From the NCBI GenBank assembly GCA_947471745.1, contig CANJKZ010000430.1, forward strand, positions 1,025,001 to 1,089,000: a stretch of DNA of 64,000 nt, given 5' to 3'. This document shows, piece by piece, positions 32,925 through 42,896 of this stretch (its first letter is position 1; every line of letters begins with the position of its first letter). Under the pieces are notes generated by a model, which did no database searches, had not been told where the DNA came from, and was given only the letters and a program-made list of their open reading frames with translations. The stretch is from Closterium sp. Naga37s-1. Lineage: Eukaryota > Streptophyta > Zygnematophyceae > Desmidiales > Closteriaceae. The position numbers were made by a program, and so were the translations under genes.

Positions 32925-33546
32925 GACCCAGCTTGAAATTGTGCGGCAGAAATCGGGCTGATAGAGCACTGTTCCAAACAAAACGAGTAGCACTGTGAAC
33001 GAATGTGATTGGCTCTCGCCAATCTTGATTCTTCTTGTTCCCGCCAAAATATGTTTATATCCGCATGCGCTTATATCTGGAGCAATGCGCTTATGGCCGA
33101 TCCTCAATTATAAGCGCACCCCTTGTAAAACCCTGTTTTATTATAAGCGCATGCATAAATTTTAATTTAAAACCTGCTAAAAACAGTAACGAGTTTCAAT
33201 TTTGAAGCGAGCCTAATTTCTTTATCGCTTCGTTTGACTCGCGAAGACCTCAGAAGCTGCGCGTCAGGTCAAGATGTGCTGGCGTAGGGGCAAACTGACG
33301 TGTCTTTGCCCCAGTGTGTTGGAAAAAAATCGGTAGCGCGCGATTCTGGTTCGTGGCGCTATAAAATTTCGCCTCGATTGGAATCGTACGACTGAGATGT
33401 ACATTTTGATGCTATAAATTTATATATCTGTATCTGTCATTATATAAGCGCATGCGCTTATAAAAATGACTCAGTTAGAAGCGCACCCCCCTTAAAAATT
33501 ATGTTTTATTATAAGCGCAGGTGCGCTTCTATCCGGGGTAATACAG

Positions 33547-33622
33547 TACGATACCAATGAGGCGTAAGTGTTTGGTTGGGTCAGTCAGAAGACACTCTGC
33601 TCCAGCTGAAGATATGAGCTGC
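33547..33622. repeat. Left arm of the large inverted repeat, part 2
   Basis: This segment, including AATGAGGCGTAAGTGTTTGG, matches the inverse of about 60737-60807. It ends at the copia B target repeat GCTGC and continues at 45532. Confidence 0.85.
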
Positions 33623-33759
33623 TGTCAAATGTTATTATAGGTTCTTAGGCTACAGTGAGTAGCAATATAGGGAGTACACCACTTTTAGGGTTGCTATTTG
33701 TATCTCTTGTTTCCCTAGTTCACATATTCCGTTGTTCGCTAACTTTGAGATGGTATCAT

Positions 33760-34550
33760 GAGTAGGTGTCGATCCTCTCGCCTAGCCTAGCATAGCTCGC
33801 GCCCTAGCCCCCTCCGCACCCTTGCGCTCTCCGCGCCCTCCGCGCCCTCCGCGCCCCCCGCTCCCTCCGCGCCCTCCGCGCCTTCCGCGCCCTCCGCGCC
33901 TTAGCCTCCGCGCCCTCCGCGCCATCTCCGCGCCTTAGCGCCCTCCTCCTCCGCGCGTTAGCGCCCTCAGCGCCCCTAGCCTGCGCCCCTAGCCCATCGC
34001 CCAGGCGCCCGCCCTAGCCCGACGCCCAGGCGCCCGCCCTAGCCCGTCGCCAAGGCGCCCGCCCTAGCCCGACGCCCAGGCGCCCGCCTCAGCCCGTCGC
34101 CCAGGCGCCCGCCCCAGCCCGTCGCCCAGGCGCCCGCCCCAGCCCGTCGCCCAGGCGCCCGCCCCAGCCCGTCGCCCAGGCGCCCGCCCCAGCCCGTCGC
34201 CCAGGCGCCCGCCCCAGCCCGTCGCCCAGGCGCCCGCCGTAGCCCGTCGCCCAGGCCCACGCCCTAGCCCGTCGCCCAGGCCCGTGCCCTAGCCCGTCGC
34301 CAGGCGCCCGCCCTAGCCCGTCGCCCAGGCGCCCGCCTTAGCCCGTCGCCCCAGCCCGCGCCCTGGCCCGTCGCCCCAGCCCGCGCCCTAGCCCGTCGCC
34401 CCAGCCCGTGCCCTGGCCCGTCGCCCCAGCCCCGCAGGCAGCGCGCCCCGCAGGCAGCACACCCCTGCAGGCAGCGCGCCCCGGAGCGCTTTAGCGCCAG
34501 AAAATAAATAAATAAAAATTAAACCCTAAAAAAAAAAAAAAAAAAAAAAA
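33760..34550. repeat. GC-rich tandem repeats in the copia B leader
   Basis: About 34020-34400 holds a minisatellite of ~27-bp units containing AGCCCGTCGCCCAGGCGCCC. Before it are CTCCGCGCC repeats, and after it an A tract (34529-34550). It is equivalent to the leader of copia A in the other orientation. Confidence 0.85.
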
Positions 34551-35113
34551 GGTTTAGGGTGGGGGCCTGCAACTGTCGCCCGCGTTCCTGCTTGCCGGAC
34601 GACCTGCACAGTTGCCTGCATCCCGCAGCCGTCAGTACTGCAGCCCCTACTGTCGCACGTACGTTCCACTGCCAGTGGCTCTACTAGCGGCAGCCGACAG
34701 CCGCACTTACGGTCTCTAGCTCCGGCCGTTCCTACCTCCAGCCAGCTGTTAGAATGGAGAACTGAACAAGAATGTGTGAAACTAGGCAGCAGGGTGATAC
34801 AAGTAGGAAACCCTAGCAATGTTGTACCCCCTAAGGCTAAACCCACTATAGCCTACACAATATGAACATGTATAATGTTTGACACACCCCCATAGGCTAA
34901 GTGGGAGACAACCAGATGGTCACAAGACCAGTCAAAGCAAAGCAAAGCAAGCTCAGGGTGGATCTCAAGGAAACCACACAAATTCCGAGCACAAGCAAGT
35001 GGTCACAAGACCAGTTCACATGCAGTTTGATAATATAACAAGAGGTACAGTGATCACAACCTAACAAGAGTAAACATGCAGGTATATATATAGAGATCAC
35101 AGTACAAGCAGAG

Positions 35114-37105
35114 TCAAGAAGTGAGCAAGCGAGGGAGAGTAGGCACAAGGCCTAGAACAGTACAGAAACGCTGATGGTCACAAGGCTGAAGCGCCTTGGT
35201 GAACACATCAGCAGTGTTGGCCCGAGTGGCCACGTAACGCAGACGAAGCTGACCACGCTGCTGCAGCTCTCGAGCAAGGAAGTAGCGCAGAGCGATGTGC
35301 TTCGTCCTGTGCTCCAGTCTGTGCTCCTCACACAAGGCAATGGCGGCCTTGTTGTCAACGTACAGCACTGGAGGAGAACGAGGCCGCTCTCCCAGGTCGG
35401 TCAGCAGGTAGGTGAGCCAGCGTAACTCCTGTGCAGCCATGGCTGTGGCGTAGATCTCAGCCTCACAACTGGAGCTGAGAACAGAAGAAGAGCGAGTAGA
35501 ACGCCAAGAAACTGAACCAGAGCCAAGGCTGAAGGTGTAACCCTGAGACGACCGCTGCGTAGCCTGGTCGTCAGCCCAAGAAGTGTCTGAGTGACCCGTG
35601 AGGACAACGTCGCTCCGACCTCCAAGCACGAGCCCCATGCCCGACGTACTGCACAAGTAGCGCAACACCCTCTTAGCGGCATCCATGTGCTCCTTCCGGT
35701 GACGGCCGGGAGCGACATAGCGTGCTAGGATGCTAAGAGGGTATGCCAGGTCAGGTCGAGTGCAGGTCATCAGGTACATGAGGCAGCCCACAAGCTCTGG
35801 ATACGGGCCACTCGGCTCTACGGACTCATCCGAAGGCAGAGCTGAGAGCGAGTGACCGGTAGGCAGAGGAGTGGGCTGAGGCGAGGAGTACGTGAAGCGG
35901 AAGCGCTGAAGGACCTGCTGCACCATGTGTGACTGAGTCAAGGTGATGGTGCGTTGTGCTCTGTCCCGGGTGATCCGCAAGCCAAGATAGCTTGTCAGCT
36001 CACCCAGGTCTGTGCACGTGTGTCTCTTCTGCAGCTCCGACTTCACGTGGGCGAGTGCCTCAGTGTCAGCAGTAGCAAAGACCAAGTCGTCTACGTAAAC
36101 AAGAACGTAGAACGGCGGCAGAGTGGTGTCGGTGCGTAGAAACAGCGACGGGTCAGCAGTAGAAGGAGCAAACCCAAGAGCAGCAAGAGTAGTCCTCAGT
36201 GTGTCGTGCCACTCACGGGGTGCCTGGCGGAGACCGTAGACTGGCCGCCGGAGGCTCCACTGGGTACCAGGAGGGAACGACCCAGTGAAGCCAGGTGGGC
36301 GGCGCAGCCAGATCTCCTCGTGCAGGCTGCCCTGTAAGAACGCAGTGCTGAAGTCAAGAGAGTGGAGCTCGTAGTCACGCTGAGCAGCGACGTGCAGCAG
36401 AACCCGAAGAGTGGTCATCTTCGGGGTCGGGGAGAAGGTCTGGAAGAAGTCAACTCCCTCTCGCTGACTGAAGCCTCGTGCAACGTAACGCGCCTTGAAG
36501 ACAGGCGGAGAACCCGGCGGCCGCTTCACCCTGAAAATCCACATGCCACTGACGATGTTCGCCCCAGGTGGGGGAACCTCGTCGACGTAGGTGCCTGTGG
36601 ACTTCCAGGAAGCCATCTCTGCGTCCATGGCTGTCTGCCACTGAGAGGAGTAGGGACCCTCCATCGCCTCTGCGTAGGAGCGTGGGGTCGGGATGTCTGG
36701 TGCATCCGGGTCTCCCTCAGGGGCAACTAGCATGGACACGAGATGAGGCAAAGCAGCGGCAAAGCACTCAAACTCCTCCTGTCTGTCCTCAAGGACGTCC
36801 GTGCCAAGAGCACACTCACCCCCGACAGACGGAGGACAGACAGACTCAGACTCAGACTCAGCAACAAGGCTAGCGGCGTAGTCTAGACGACAGGCAGCAG
36901 CAAAGTCAACAAGCTCAGCGACTAGAGAAGACGCAGCAGAGGACTCAAAGGAAGGGTCAGTGACAGCAGTGGCAAGGAGACGCGTGACAGTAGGACTGGC
37001 AGCACGAAGAGAGTCAGACTCCGGGTCAGCAAGAGCAGGAAGAGAGGACGCTGGTGGAGACGGCAGTGGGACACGCTGTGGAGCAGTAGAGGGACGCAGG
37101 GTCAT
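35114..37105 (-). CDS. Copia C reverse transcriptase-RNase H
   Basis: An intact 663-codon frame. It shows an N-terminal linker, the RT with ANIVSGMWIFRVKR, FQTFSPTPKMTTLRVLL and YVDDLVFATA, then RNase H with SSSCEAEIYATAMAAQEL and YVDNKAAIAL, ending ADVFTKAL. It is the only uninterrupted RT-RNase H frame of the A/B/C group in this window. Without integrase and gag it cannot work alone. Confidence 0.9.
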   Translation of the reverse strand: MTLRPSTAPQRVPLPSPPASSLPALADPESDSLRAASPTVTRLLATAVTDPSFESSAASSLVAELVDFAAACRLDYAASLVAESESESVCPPSVGGECALGTDVLEDRQEEFECFAAALPHLVSMLVAPEGDPDAPDIPTPRSYAEAMEGPYSSQWQTAMDAEMASWKSTGTYVDEVPPPGANIVSGMWIFRVKRPPGSPPVFKARYVARGFSQREGVDFFQTFSPTPKMTTLRVLLHVAAQRDYELHSLDFSTAFLQGSLHEEIWLRRPPGFTGSFPPGTQWSLRRPVYGLRQAPREWHDTLRTTLAALGFAPSTADPSLFLRTDTTLPPFYVLVYVDDLVFATADTEALAHVKSELQKRHTCTDLGELTSYLGLRITRDRAQRTITLTQSHMVQQVLQRFRFTYSSPQPTPLPTGHSLSALPSDESVEPSGPYPELVGCLMYLMTCTRPDLAYPLSILARYVAPGRHRKEHMDAAKRVLRYLCSTSGMGLVLGGRSDVVLTGHSDTSWADDQATQRSSQGYTFSLGSGSVSWRSTRSSSVLSSSCEAEIYATAMAAQELRWLTYLLTDLGERPRSPPVLYVDNKAAIALCEEHRLEHRTKHIALRYFLARELQQRGQLRLRYVATRANTADVFTKALQPCDHQRFCTVLGLVPTLPRLLTS

Positions 37106-37752
37106 ATAGTGAGTGCCAAGGACAGGAGGAGGACGCTGACGTGGAACACGACGACCAGCGCGGACAGCGCGGACAGGCGACTCTGGACGCGACTCAGACG
37201 ACTCTGGACGAGTCTCAGGCGACGGAGGACGAGACTCAGGCTCACGACGCTCCGTAAGACCTCCCGTCGGCGCAGTGTAGGGAGAAGGACCAGGAAGTGG
37301 AGAGACTGGCTGTAACTGTGACTGCGACTGGACAAGCGGTGGACTCAGTAGGGGAGGAGTAGGACCAGGAGAGGGCGGAAGGCCAAGAACCTGCTGAAGG
37401 AGCGGAACGTAGTACGGCCGTGGCCGCTCAGCACCTCCAGCTCCAACCCCCTCAGCAGGGCCAGTCCCAGCAGCTCCAGCAGCACCGCCAGCAGCAGCAG
37501 GGTCCCCAGCAGCTCCAGTACCAGCAGCACCTCCAGCAGTGCCAGCAGCACCACCAGCAGCAGCAGCACCTCCAGCAGCTCCAGCAGCACCAGTACCAGC
37601 AGCACCTCCAGCAGCGCCAGCAGCACCGCCAGCAGCAGCAGTACCACCAGCAGCTCCAGTAGCTCCAGCACCAGTAGCACCTCCAGCAGTGCCAGCAGCA
37701 CCAGCAGCACCTCCAGCAGCGCCAGCCGCACCGCCAGCAGCAGCAGCACCTC
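36766..37752. repeat. Left arm of copia C internal inverted repeat
   Basis: This 987-bp segment is the near-exact reverse complement of 38603-39590. It covers the start of the RT frame and the CAGCAGCACCTCCAG linker repeats. Confidence 0.9.
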
Positions 37753-37849
37753 CAGCAGCTCCAGCAGCACCAGAACCAGTAGTACCTCCAGCAGCGCCAG
37801 CAGCACCTCCAGCAGCAGCAGTACCTCCAGCAGCTCAAGCAGCACCAGC

Positions 37850-38530
37850 AGCACCTCCAGCAGCGCCATACCAGATGTGCAAAGCGGGGCCGACAATGAA
37901 TAGTCCAATGGCAGCGAAGCCTCCCAGCCGTCGGACATCAATGGATGGGTTCTTTTCCACCACAAGCTGGCAAAAAAGGTCTGCAAGTGCGTTCAACAGG
38001 CCGGCCGTGATCCCCTTTGTCACAAACGGTCGTGACTCTAGCGATGCCATGTAGCTCAGGGCCAGCAATTGAAGACCTGAAGGGGGAACTCCGCTGTTGC
38101 TCGCGTCACCACCGCTTCCGCCGCTACCGCCTCCCCCTCCGCCTCCTCCTCCTCCGCCTTTGCTTCCCCCAGAGCCCGTATTTCCTCCGCCAGCCTGTGC
38201 TTTGACATCGACGGATCGTTTGCTGCTTGAATTATTAACAGTAAATCGTCTAATTTCTTTGCCTGAACGCAATGTTTCGTCGCTCGCACCACCCGCGCGA
38301 CGGAGCGAAGAGCCAATGCCTGCCAGAGGGCTTTGCGAATGCTCCGAACGCGCGAACGTGCGAATGCTTGCGACACTGAGATTCACGCGTCCACGTACGG
38401 CCGGCGACAGGCTTGCGACTGCATAGGTTGAACCGGTGGAGCTCGCGGGAGTCAGGACCCGCATCCTTGGGAGGGACGAGGAGACGCCGCGAGAAGCCAT
38501 GGCGTGAGAGATGGCACGAAATGCTTTCAT
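37850..38530 (-). pseudogene. Captured Mpv17/PMP22 family first exon
   Basis: A minus-strand frame from ATG 38530 (or the inner MASRGVSS) encodes a ~115-residue N-terminus rich in Ser, Arg and Ala that looks like an organelle transit peptide. A poly-Gly stretch follows, then SYMASLESRPFVTKGITAGLLNALADLFCQ and GGFAAIGLFIVGPALHIWYG. These are the first conserved blocks of the Mpv17/PMP22 family of four-helix organelle membrane proteins. The similarity stops at WYG, probably an exon end, where element repeat sequence (GCGCTGCTGGAGGTGCTG) takes over. Only about half the family domain is present, so this is a fragment. About 70 bp of likely 5' flank were taken along. Confidence 0.85.
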
Positions 38531-38602
38531 GCGACCAGATTTCGAAGCACGTACATGTGCTTGCGAATTGTGACAGGCGTGGAGATTTGGCTGGAGGATG
38601 GA

Positions 38603-39590
38603 GAGGTGCTGCTGCTGCTGGCGGTGCGGCTGGCGCTGCTGGAGGTGCTGCTGGTGCTGCTGGCGCTGCTGGAGGTGCTACTGGTGCTGGAGCTACTGGA
38701 GCTGCTGGTGGTACTGCTGCTGCTGGCGGTGCTGCTGGCGCTGCTGGAGGTGCTGCTGGTACTGGTGCTGCTGGAGCTGCTGGAGGTGTTGCTGCTGCTG
38801 GTGGTGCTGCTGGCACTGCTGGAGGTGCTGCTGGTACTGGAGCTGCTGGGGACCCTGCTGCTGCTGGCGGTGCTGCTGGAGCTGCTGGGACTGGCCCTGC
38901 TGAGGGGGTTGGAGCTGGAGGTGCTGAGCGGCCACGGCCGTACTACGTTCCGCTCCTTCAGCAGGTTCTTGGCCTTCCGCCCTCTCCTGGTCCTACTCCT
39001 CCCCTACTGAGTCCACCGCTTGTCCAGTCGCAGTCACATTTACAGCCAGTCTCTCCACTTCCTGGTCCTTCTCCCTACACTGCGCCGACGGGAGGTCTTA
39101 CGGAGCGTCGTGAGCCTGAGTCTCGTCCTCCGTCGCCTGAGACTCGTCCAGAGTCGTCTGAGTCGCGTCCAGAGTCGCCTGTCCGCGCTGTCCGCGCTGG
39201 TCGTCGTGTTCCACGTCAGCGTCCTCCTCCTGTCCTTGGCACTCACTATATGACCCTGCGTCCCTCTACTGCTCCACAGCGTGTCCCACTGCCGTCTCCA
39301 CCAGCGTCCTCTCTTCCTGCTCTTGCTGACCCGGAGTCTGACTCTCTTCGTGCTGCCAGTCCTACTGTCACGCGTCTCCTTGCCACTGCTGTCACTGACC
39401 CTTCCTTTGAGTCCTCTGCTGCGTCTTCTCTAGTCGCTGAGCTTGTTGACTTTGCTGCTGCCTGTCGTCTAGACTACGCCGCTAGCCTTGTTGCTGAGTC
39501 TGAGTCTGAGTCTGTCTGTCCTCCGTCTGTCGGGGGTGAGTGTGCTCTTGGCACGGACGTCCTTGAGGACAGACAGGAGGAGTTTGAGTG
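38603..39590. repeat. Right arm of copia C internal inverted repeat
   Basis: Inverse copy of 36766-37752. Within the RNA of copia C this arm would be antisense to the RT start. Few differences are visible (for example ACATTTACAG against ACAGTTACAG), so it formed recently. Confidence 0.9.
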
Positions 39591-40102
39591 TGCGGAGCCT
39601 GGGGTTGCGGAGTCTGGGGGTGCTGAGCCTGGGGGTGCGGGGTCTGGGGGTGCGGAGCCTGCGGGTGCTGAGTCTGGGGGCTCTGATACCATGTTAGAAT
39701 GTAGAACTGAACGAGAATGTGTGAAACTAGGCAGCAGGGTGATACAAGTAGGAAACCCTAGCAATGTTGTACCCCCTAAGGCTAAACCCACTATAGCCTA
39801 CACAATATGAACATGTATAATGTTTGACACCAGCCCTAGCTCGCCGTTTCTAGCTCCAGCCGGTTGTGCTCCAGCCGTTCTAGCTCCAGCCGTTCTCGCT
39901 CCAGCCGTTCTCGCTCCTCGCTCGTAGCTCAGTTTGCTCCGTGCTCCAGCCGTTCCTCGCCTAGTTTCACCTGGCGCTCCTAGCTTAGTTCGCTCCGTGC
40001 TCCAGCAGTTACTCGCCTAGGTTCACCTGGCGCTCCTAGTTCTCGTTTTTCAATGCAGCCGTCCTTAGCTCCTGCCGCTCCTGCACCCCGCTAGCTTTTA
40101 TC

Positions 40103-42190
40103 ATGGAGTCCACTAGGGTTCTCCAGCAGCAGGGACAGCAGCAGCGGCCGTTTCAGCAGTGGCTTCCGCAGCAGCAGGGGCGCACTCAGCAGCTGTGGCG
40201 CCCTCAGCAGCCGTGGGGGCCTGGTGGTTCAGGTCGCGTTGGCTGCAGCAGCGGCCCAGCCAGCTGGGGGGCTCGTCGCGGTGGCCGCGACGTCGGCCCC
40301 TGCCAGTACCGGATCCTGACCGGCCCTGGTGCTGGCACTACCTGCTGGCGTCCTGACCACTCTGCACAGCGCTGCTACAGCTGCCTCGACGACCTTTACC
40401 GTGAGCGTTTTGGGCCTGAGTCGGCTCCCCCGATCTGGCCCGGTCTGTTTCGTAGTGGTTACCCTGTGTTTGATATGTCTATGGATGCTGTTTATTCTGT
40501 CACGTACGGATCTCTTGGCTTACGTGTACCGAGCTTATGACCTTTGCCTGTTGCTAGTGTCGGTACTTTTGCTTTTAGTGTAGGTGCTTGTGTAGTCACT
40601 AGCCCGGCCGTGACGACGGCTGTTGCGTCGCTCTCCTTCACGCTGGACTCCGGCGCGTCTCAGTGCTTCTTCCGCGACCACACCACTGTCACACCTCTTT
40701 CGGCTCCAGTCCCAGTTGCCCTGGCTGATCCTACTTCAGGACCAGCAGTTGCTCGCAGCTCGACCACCCTCCCGTGCCCAGCTGTCCCCTCTGGTTTCCT
40801 CACTGGTCTCTACATCCCCTCGTTCTCTCGGAACTTGGTGGGTGTTGGATACCTTCAGGACCGGGGGATCACAGTCACTTTTCCTGCGCACGGGAGGACT
40901 GCGATCTGTACGGACTCTTCCACCGGGGCAGTTCTTGCCACGTTCACCAGAGAGCCCCACTCAGGTCTCTTCGTCCTGCACACTCCGCCCCCGCAGGTAG
41001 CTGCGTCTGGTCAGGTTGCTTCGTCCCCCCCGGTAGCAGAGTCCGGTCAGGTTACTGCGTCCCCTCAGGTTGCTGTGTCCGGTCAGGTTGCTGTGTCCGG
41101 TCTAGTTGCTGCGTCTTGCTCGTGTCGGTCTTTCACCCACCGGACCGTCTTGTGGCACCACCGTCTTGGCCACGCATCGATCCCCCGCCTCCGCACTATG
41201 GCTAGTCACCGTCTTGTCTCAGGTCTCCCTCGCGTCTTCCCGTCGCTCCCTCCCTCGCCTGCGCCGCCGTGCACTCCTTGCGTCGCCGGCCGTCTTCGTG
41301 GCACTCCGCACTCCTCCTCCCTTTGTCCGGCCACTGCTCCCTTCCAGACACTCCACTTGGATGTCTGGGGCCCTGCACCTACGCAGGGACCTGAGAGGGA
41401 GCGCTACTTTCTGGTGGTTGTCGACGACTTCTCCAGGTACACCACGGTGTTTCCTCTCGCGAAGAAGTCCGAGGTGACTTCTACGCTGATCCGGTGGCTT
41501 CTAGCCACTGAGGGCACTCGTGGCCGTCGTGTCTCCTGTCTCCACTCTGACCGTGGGGGTGAGTTTCGCTCAGGCATTCTTGCCGGATTCTGCGGCGAGC
41601 AGGGCATCGTACAGTCCTGGACGCTGCCGAAGTCCCCACAGCAGAATGGGGTTGCTGAGCGCCGCATTGGCTTGGTCATGGACATCGCCCGCACGCCCAT
41701 GATTCATGCCCGTGCGCCCCATTTTCTGTGGCCCTACGCGGTTCGCTACGCCGCTCACCAGCTGAACCTCCAGCCGCGCGTCTTGCGGCCAGAGGCTTCA
41801 CCGACCAGTCTTTGGACCGGGTCCCCTGGTGTTGGGTCAGCTTTTCGTGTCTGGGGCTGCCTTGCGCTTGTCCGCGACACCTCTGCGGACAAGCTCTCGG
41901 CTCGTGCCGTCCCCTGTGTCTTCCTTGGTTTCCCGGTAGCCTCGGCCGACTGGTCCTTTTACCACCCGCCCCTCCACCAGTTCCTAGACTCCCGTGATGT
42001 CTGGTTCGACGAGTCAGTGTCCTACTACACCGGTACCCCTGTCGAGGTCTCCCGGTTCCCCTTCCCCCCCTTTTCCTCGCACCCTCTCTTCCTCCTGCTC
42101 CCGCTCCTCCAGTACCCCCACCCCCCCCTGGTCCTGACCCGTCAGGTGTGTCTCACGCTACCCCTCTACCCTCGGTCGCGCGTCAGGTAG
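40103..42190 (+). pseudogene. Copia B: zinc-knuckle-like, protease and integrase region
   Basis: Equivalent to the 29007-31094 frame of copia A: Gln-rich start, CCHC-like motif, FTLDSGASQC protease, WHHRLGHASIP, LDVWGPAPTQG, SDRGGEF and QQNGVAERR. It is broken by a TGA at 40538-40540 that copia A does not have. It ends in the same low-complexity frame change as copia A. Confidence 0.88.
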
Positions 42191-42258
42191 CGGCTCCCTC
42201 CCCGTAGTCCTCCTCACAGTCCCCTCAGCAGCCTTCGGTACTTCCGCGACGGGCTACT

Positions 42259-42808
42259 GTGGACTCGGTTGGTTTTGGAGCTGGAGGTGCAGCCACTGGC
42301 GGTACTCGGTCCGGGGGTGCTCGTTTGAGGGGTGCTGGAGTTGGAGGTGCTGGCGCAGGTGGCGCTAGCCCTGGGGGTGCTGGAGATGGAGGTCCTGGCA
42401 CTGGAGGTGCTAGTCCTGGGGGTGCTGGAGCTGGAGGTGCTGGCGCAGGTGGCGCTAGCTCTGGGGGTGCTGGAGCTGGAGGTGCTGGCACTGGAGGTGC
42501 TAGTTCTGGGGGTGCTGGAGTTGGACGTCCTGGCACTGGCGGTACTAGTTCTGGGGGTGCTGGAGCTGGAGGTGCTGGCACAGGAGGTGCTGGTTCTGGG
42601 GGTGTTGGTCCTGGGGGTGCTGGTGCTGGAGGCGCTGGCACTGGAGGTGCTGGTTCTGAGGAGACTGGAGCTGGAGACACTAGTTCTGCGGAGTCCACTC
42701 CGCCTCCCCACCGCCACGACACACGTCTCCAGGCGGCCCGTCGGCGTGAGCGTGAGGAGCAGGTGCTGTTGGAGAGGGAGCGGCAGGAGTTGCGGCAGTT
42801 GGACCTGC

Positions 42809-42896
<88 letters not shown>

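Larger units (their letters stand above)
25637..33546. mobile_element. Tc1/mariner-type non-autonomous element, split by insertions
   Basis: The ends are CCGTATCGCCCCGGATATAA (left) and the inverse of CTGTATTACCCCGGATAGAA (right), flanked by TA (25635-25636 and 33547-33548). The inverted arm at 60.8 kb carries the matching uninterrupted site, which confirms the TA duplication. Without copia A (25665-32504) and its target repeat, the element is about 1.06 kb. Its interior has many copies of ATAAGCGCATGCGCTTATA and holds the small TRIM at 32548-32924. No transposase ORF is seen. Confidence 0.8.
34747..39829 (-). mobile_element. Copia C: nested, rearranged LTR element carrying a host exon
   Basis: LTRs of 138 bp (34747-34884 and 39692-39829) differ at two positions I can see. 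The target repeat CCAGC is intact (34742-34746 and 39830-39834). On the minus strand the PBS TGGTATCAGAGC (plus 39680-39691) is a perfect match to initiator tRNA-Met. The element lacks gag, protease and integrase. From its 5' end it has a short leader, a ~1-kb inverted copy of its own linker/RT start, a captured Mpv17/PMP22-like exon, then linker, RT and RNase H in sense. It must have moved with proteins supplied in trans. Element E at 62.8 kb is a relative. Confidence 0.93.

Noticed and set aside
38413-39810. 465-codon + strand ORF in copia C
   Set aside because: It is a chimera of the antisense of the Mpv17 exon, the inverted linker arm and the leader; it crosses the LTR border and has no domain of its own.
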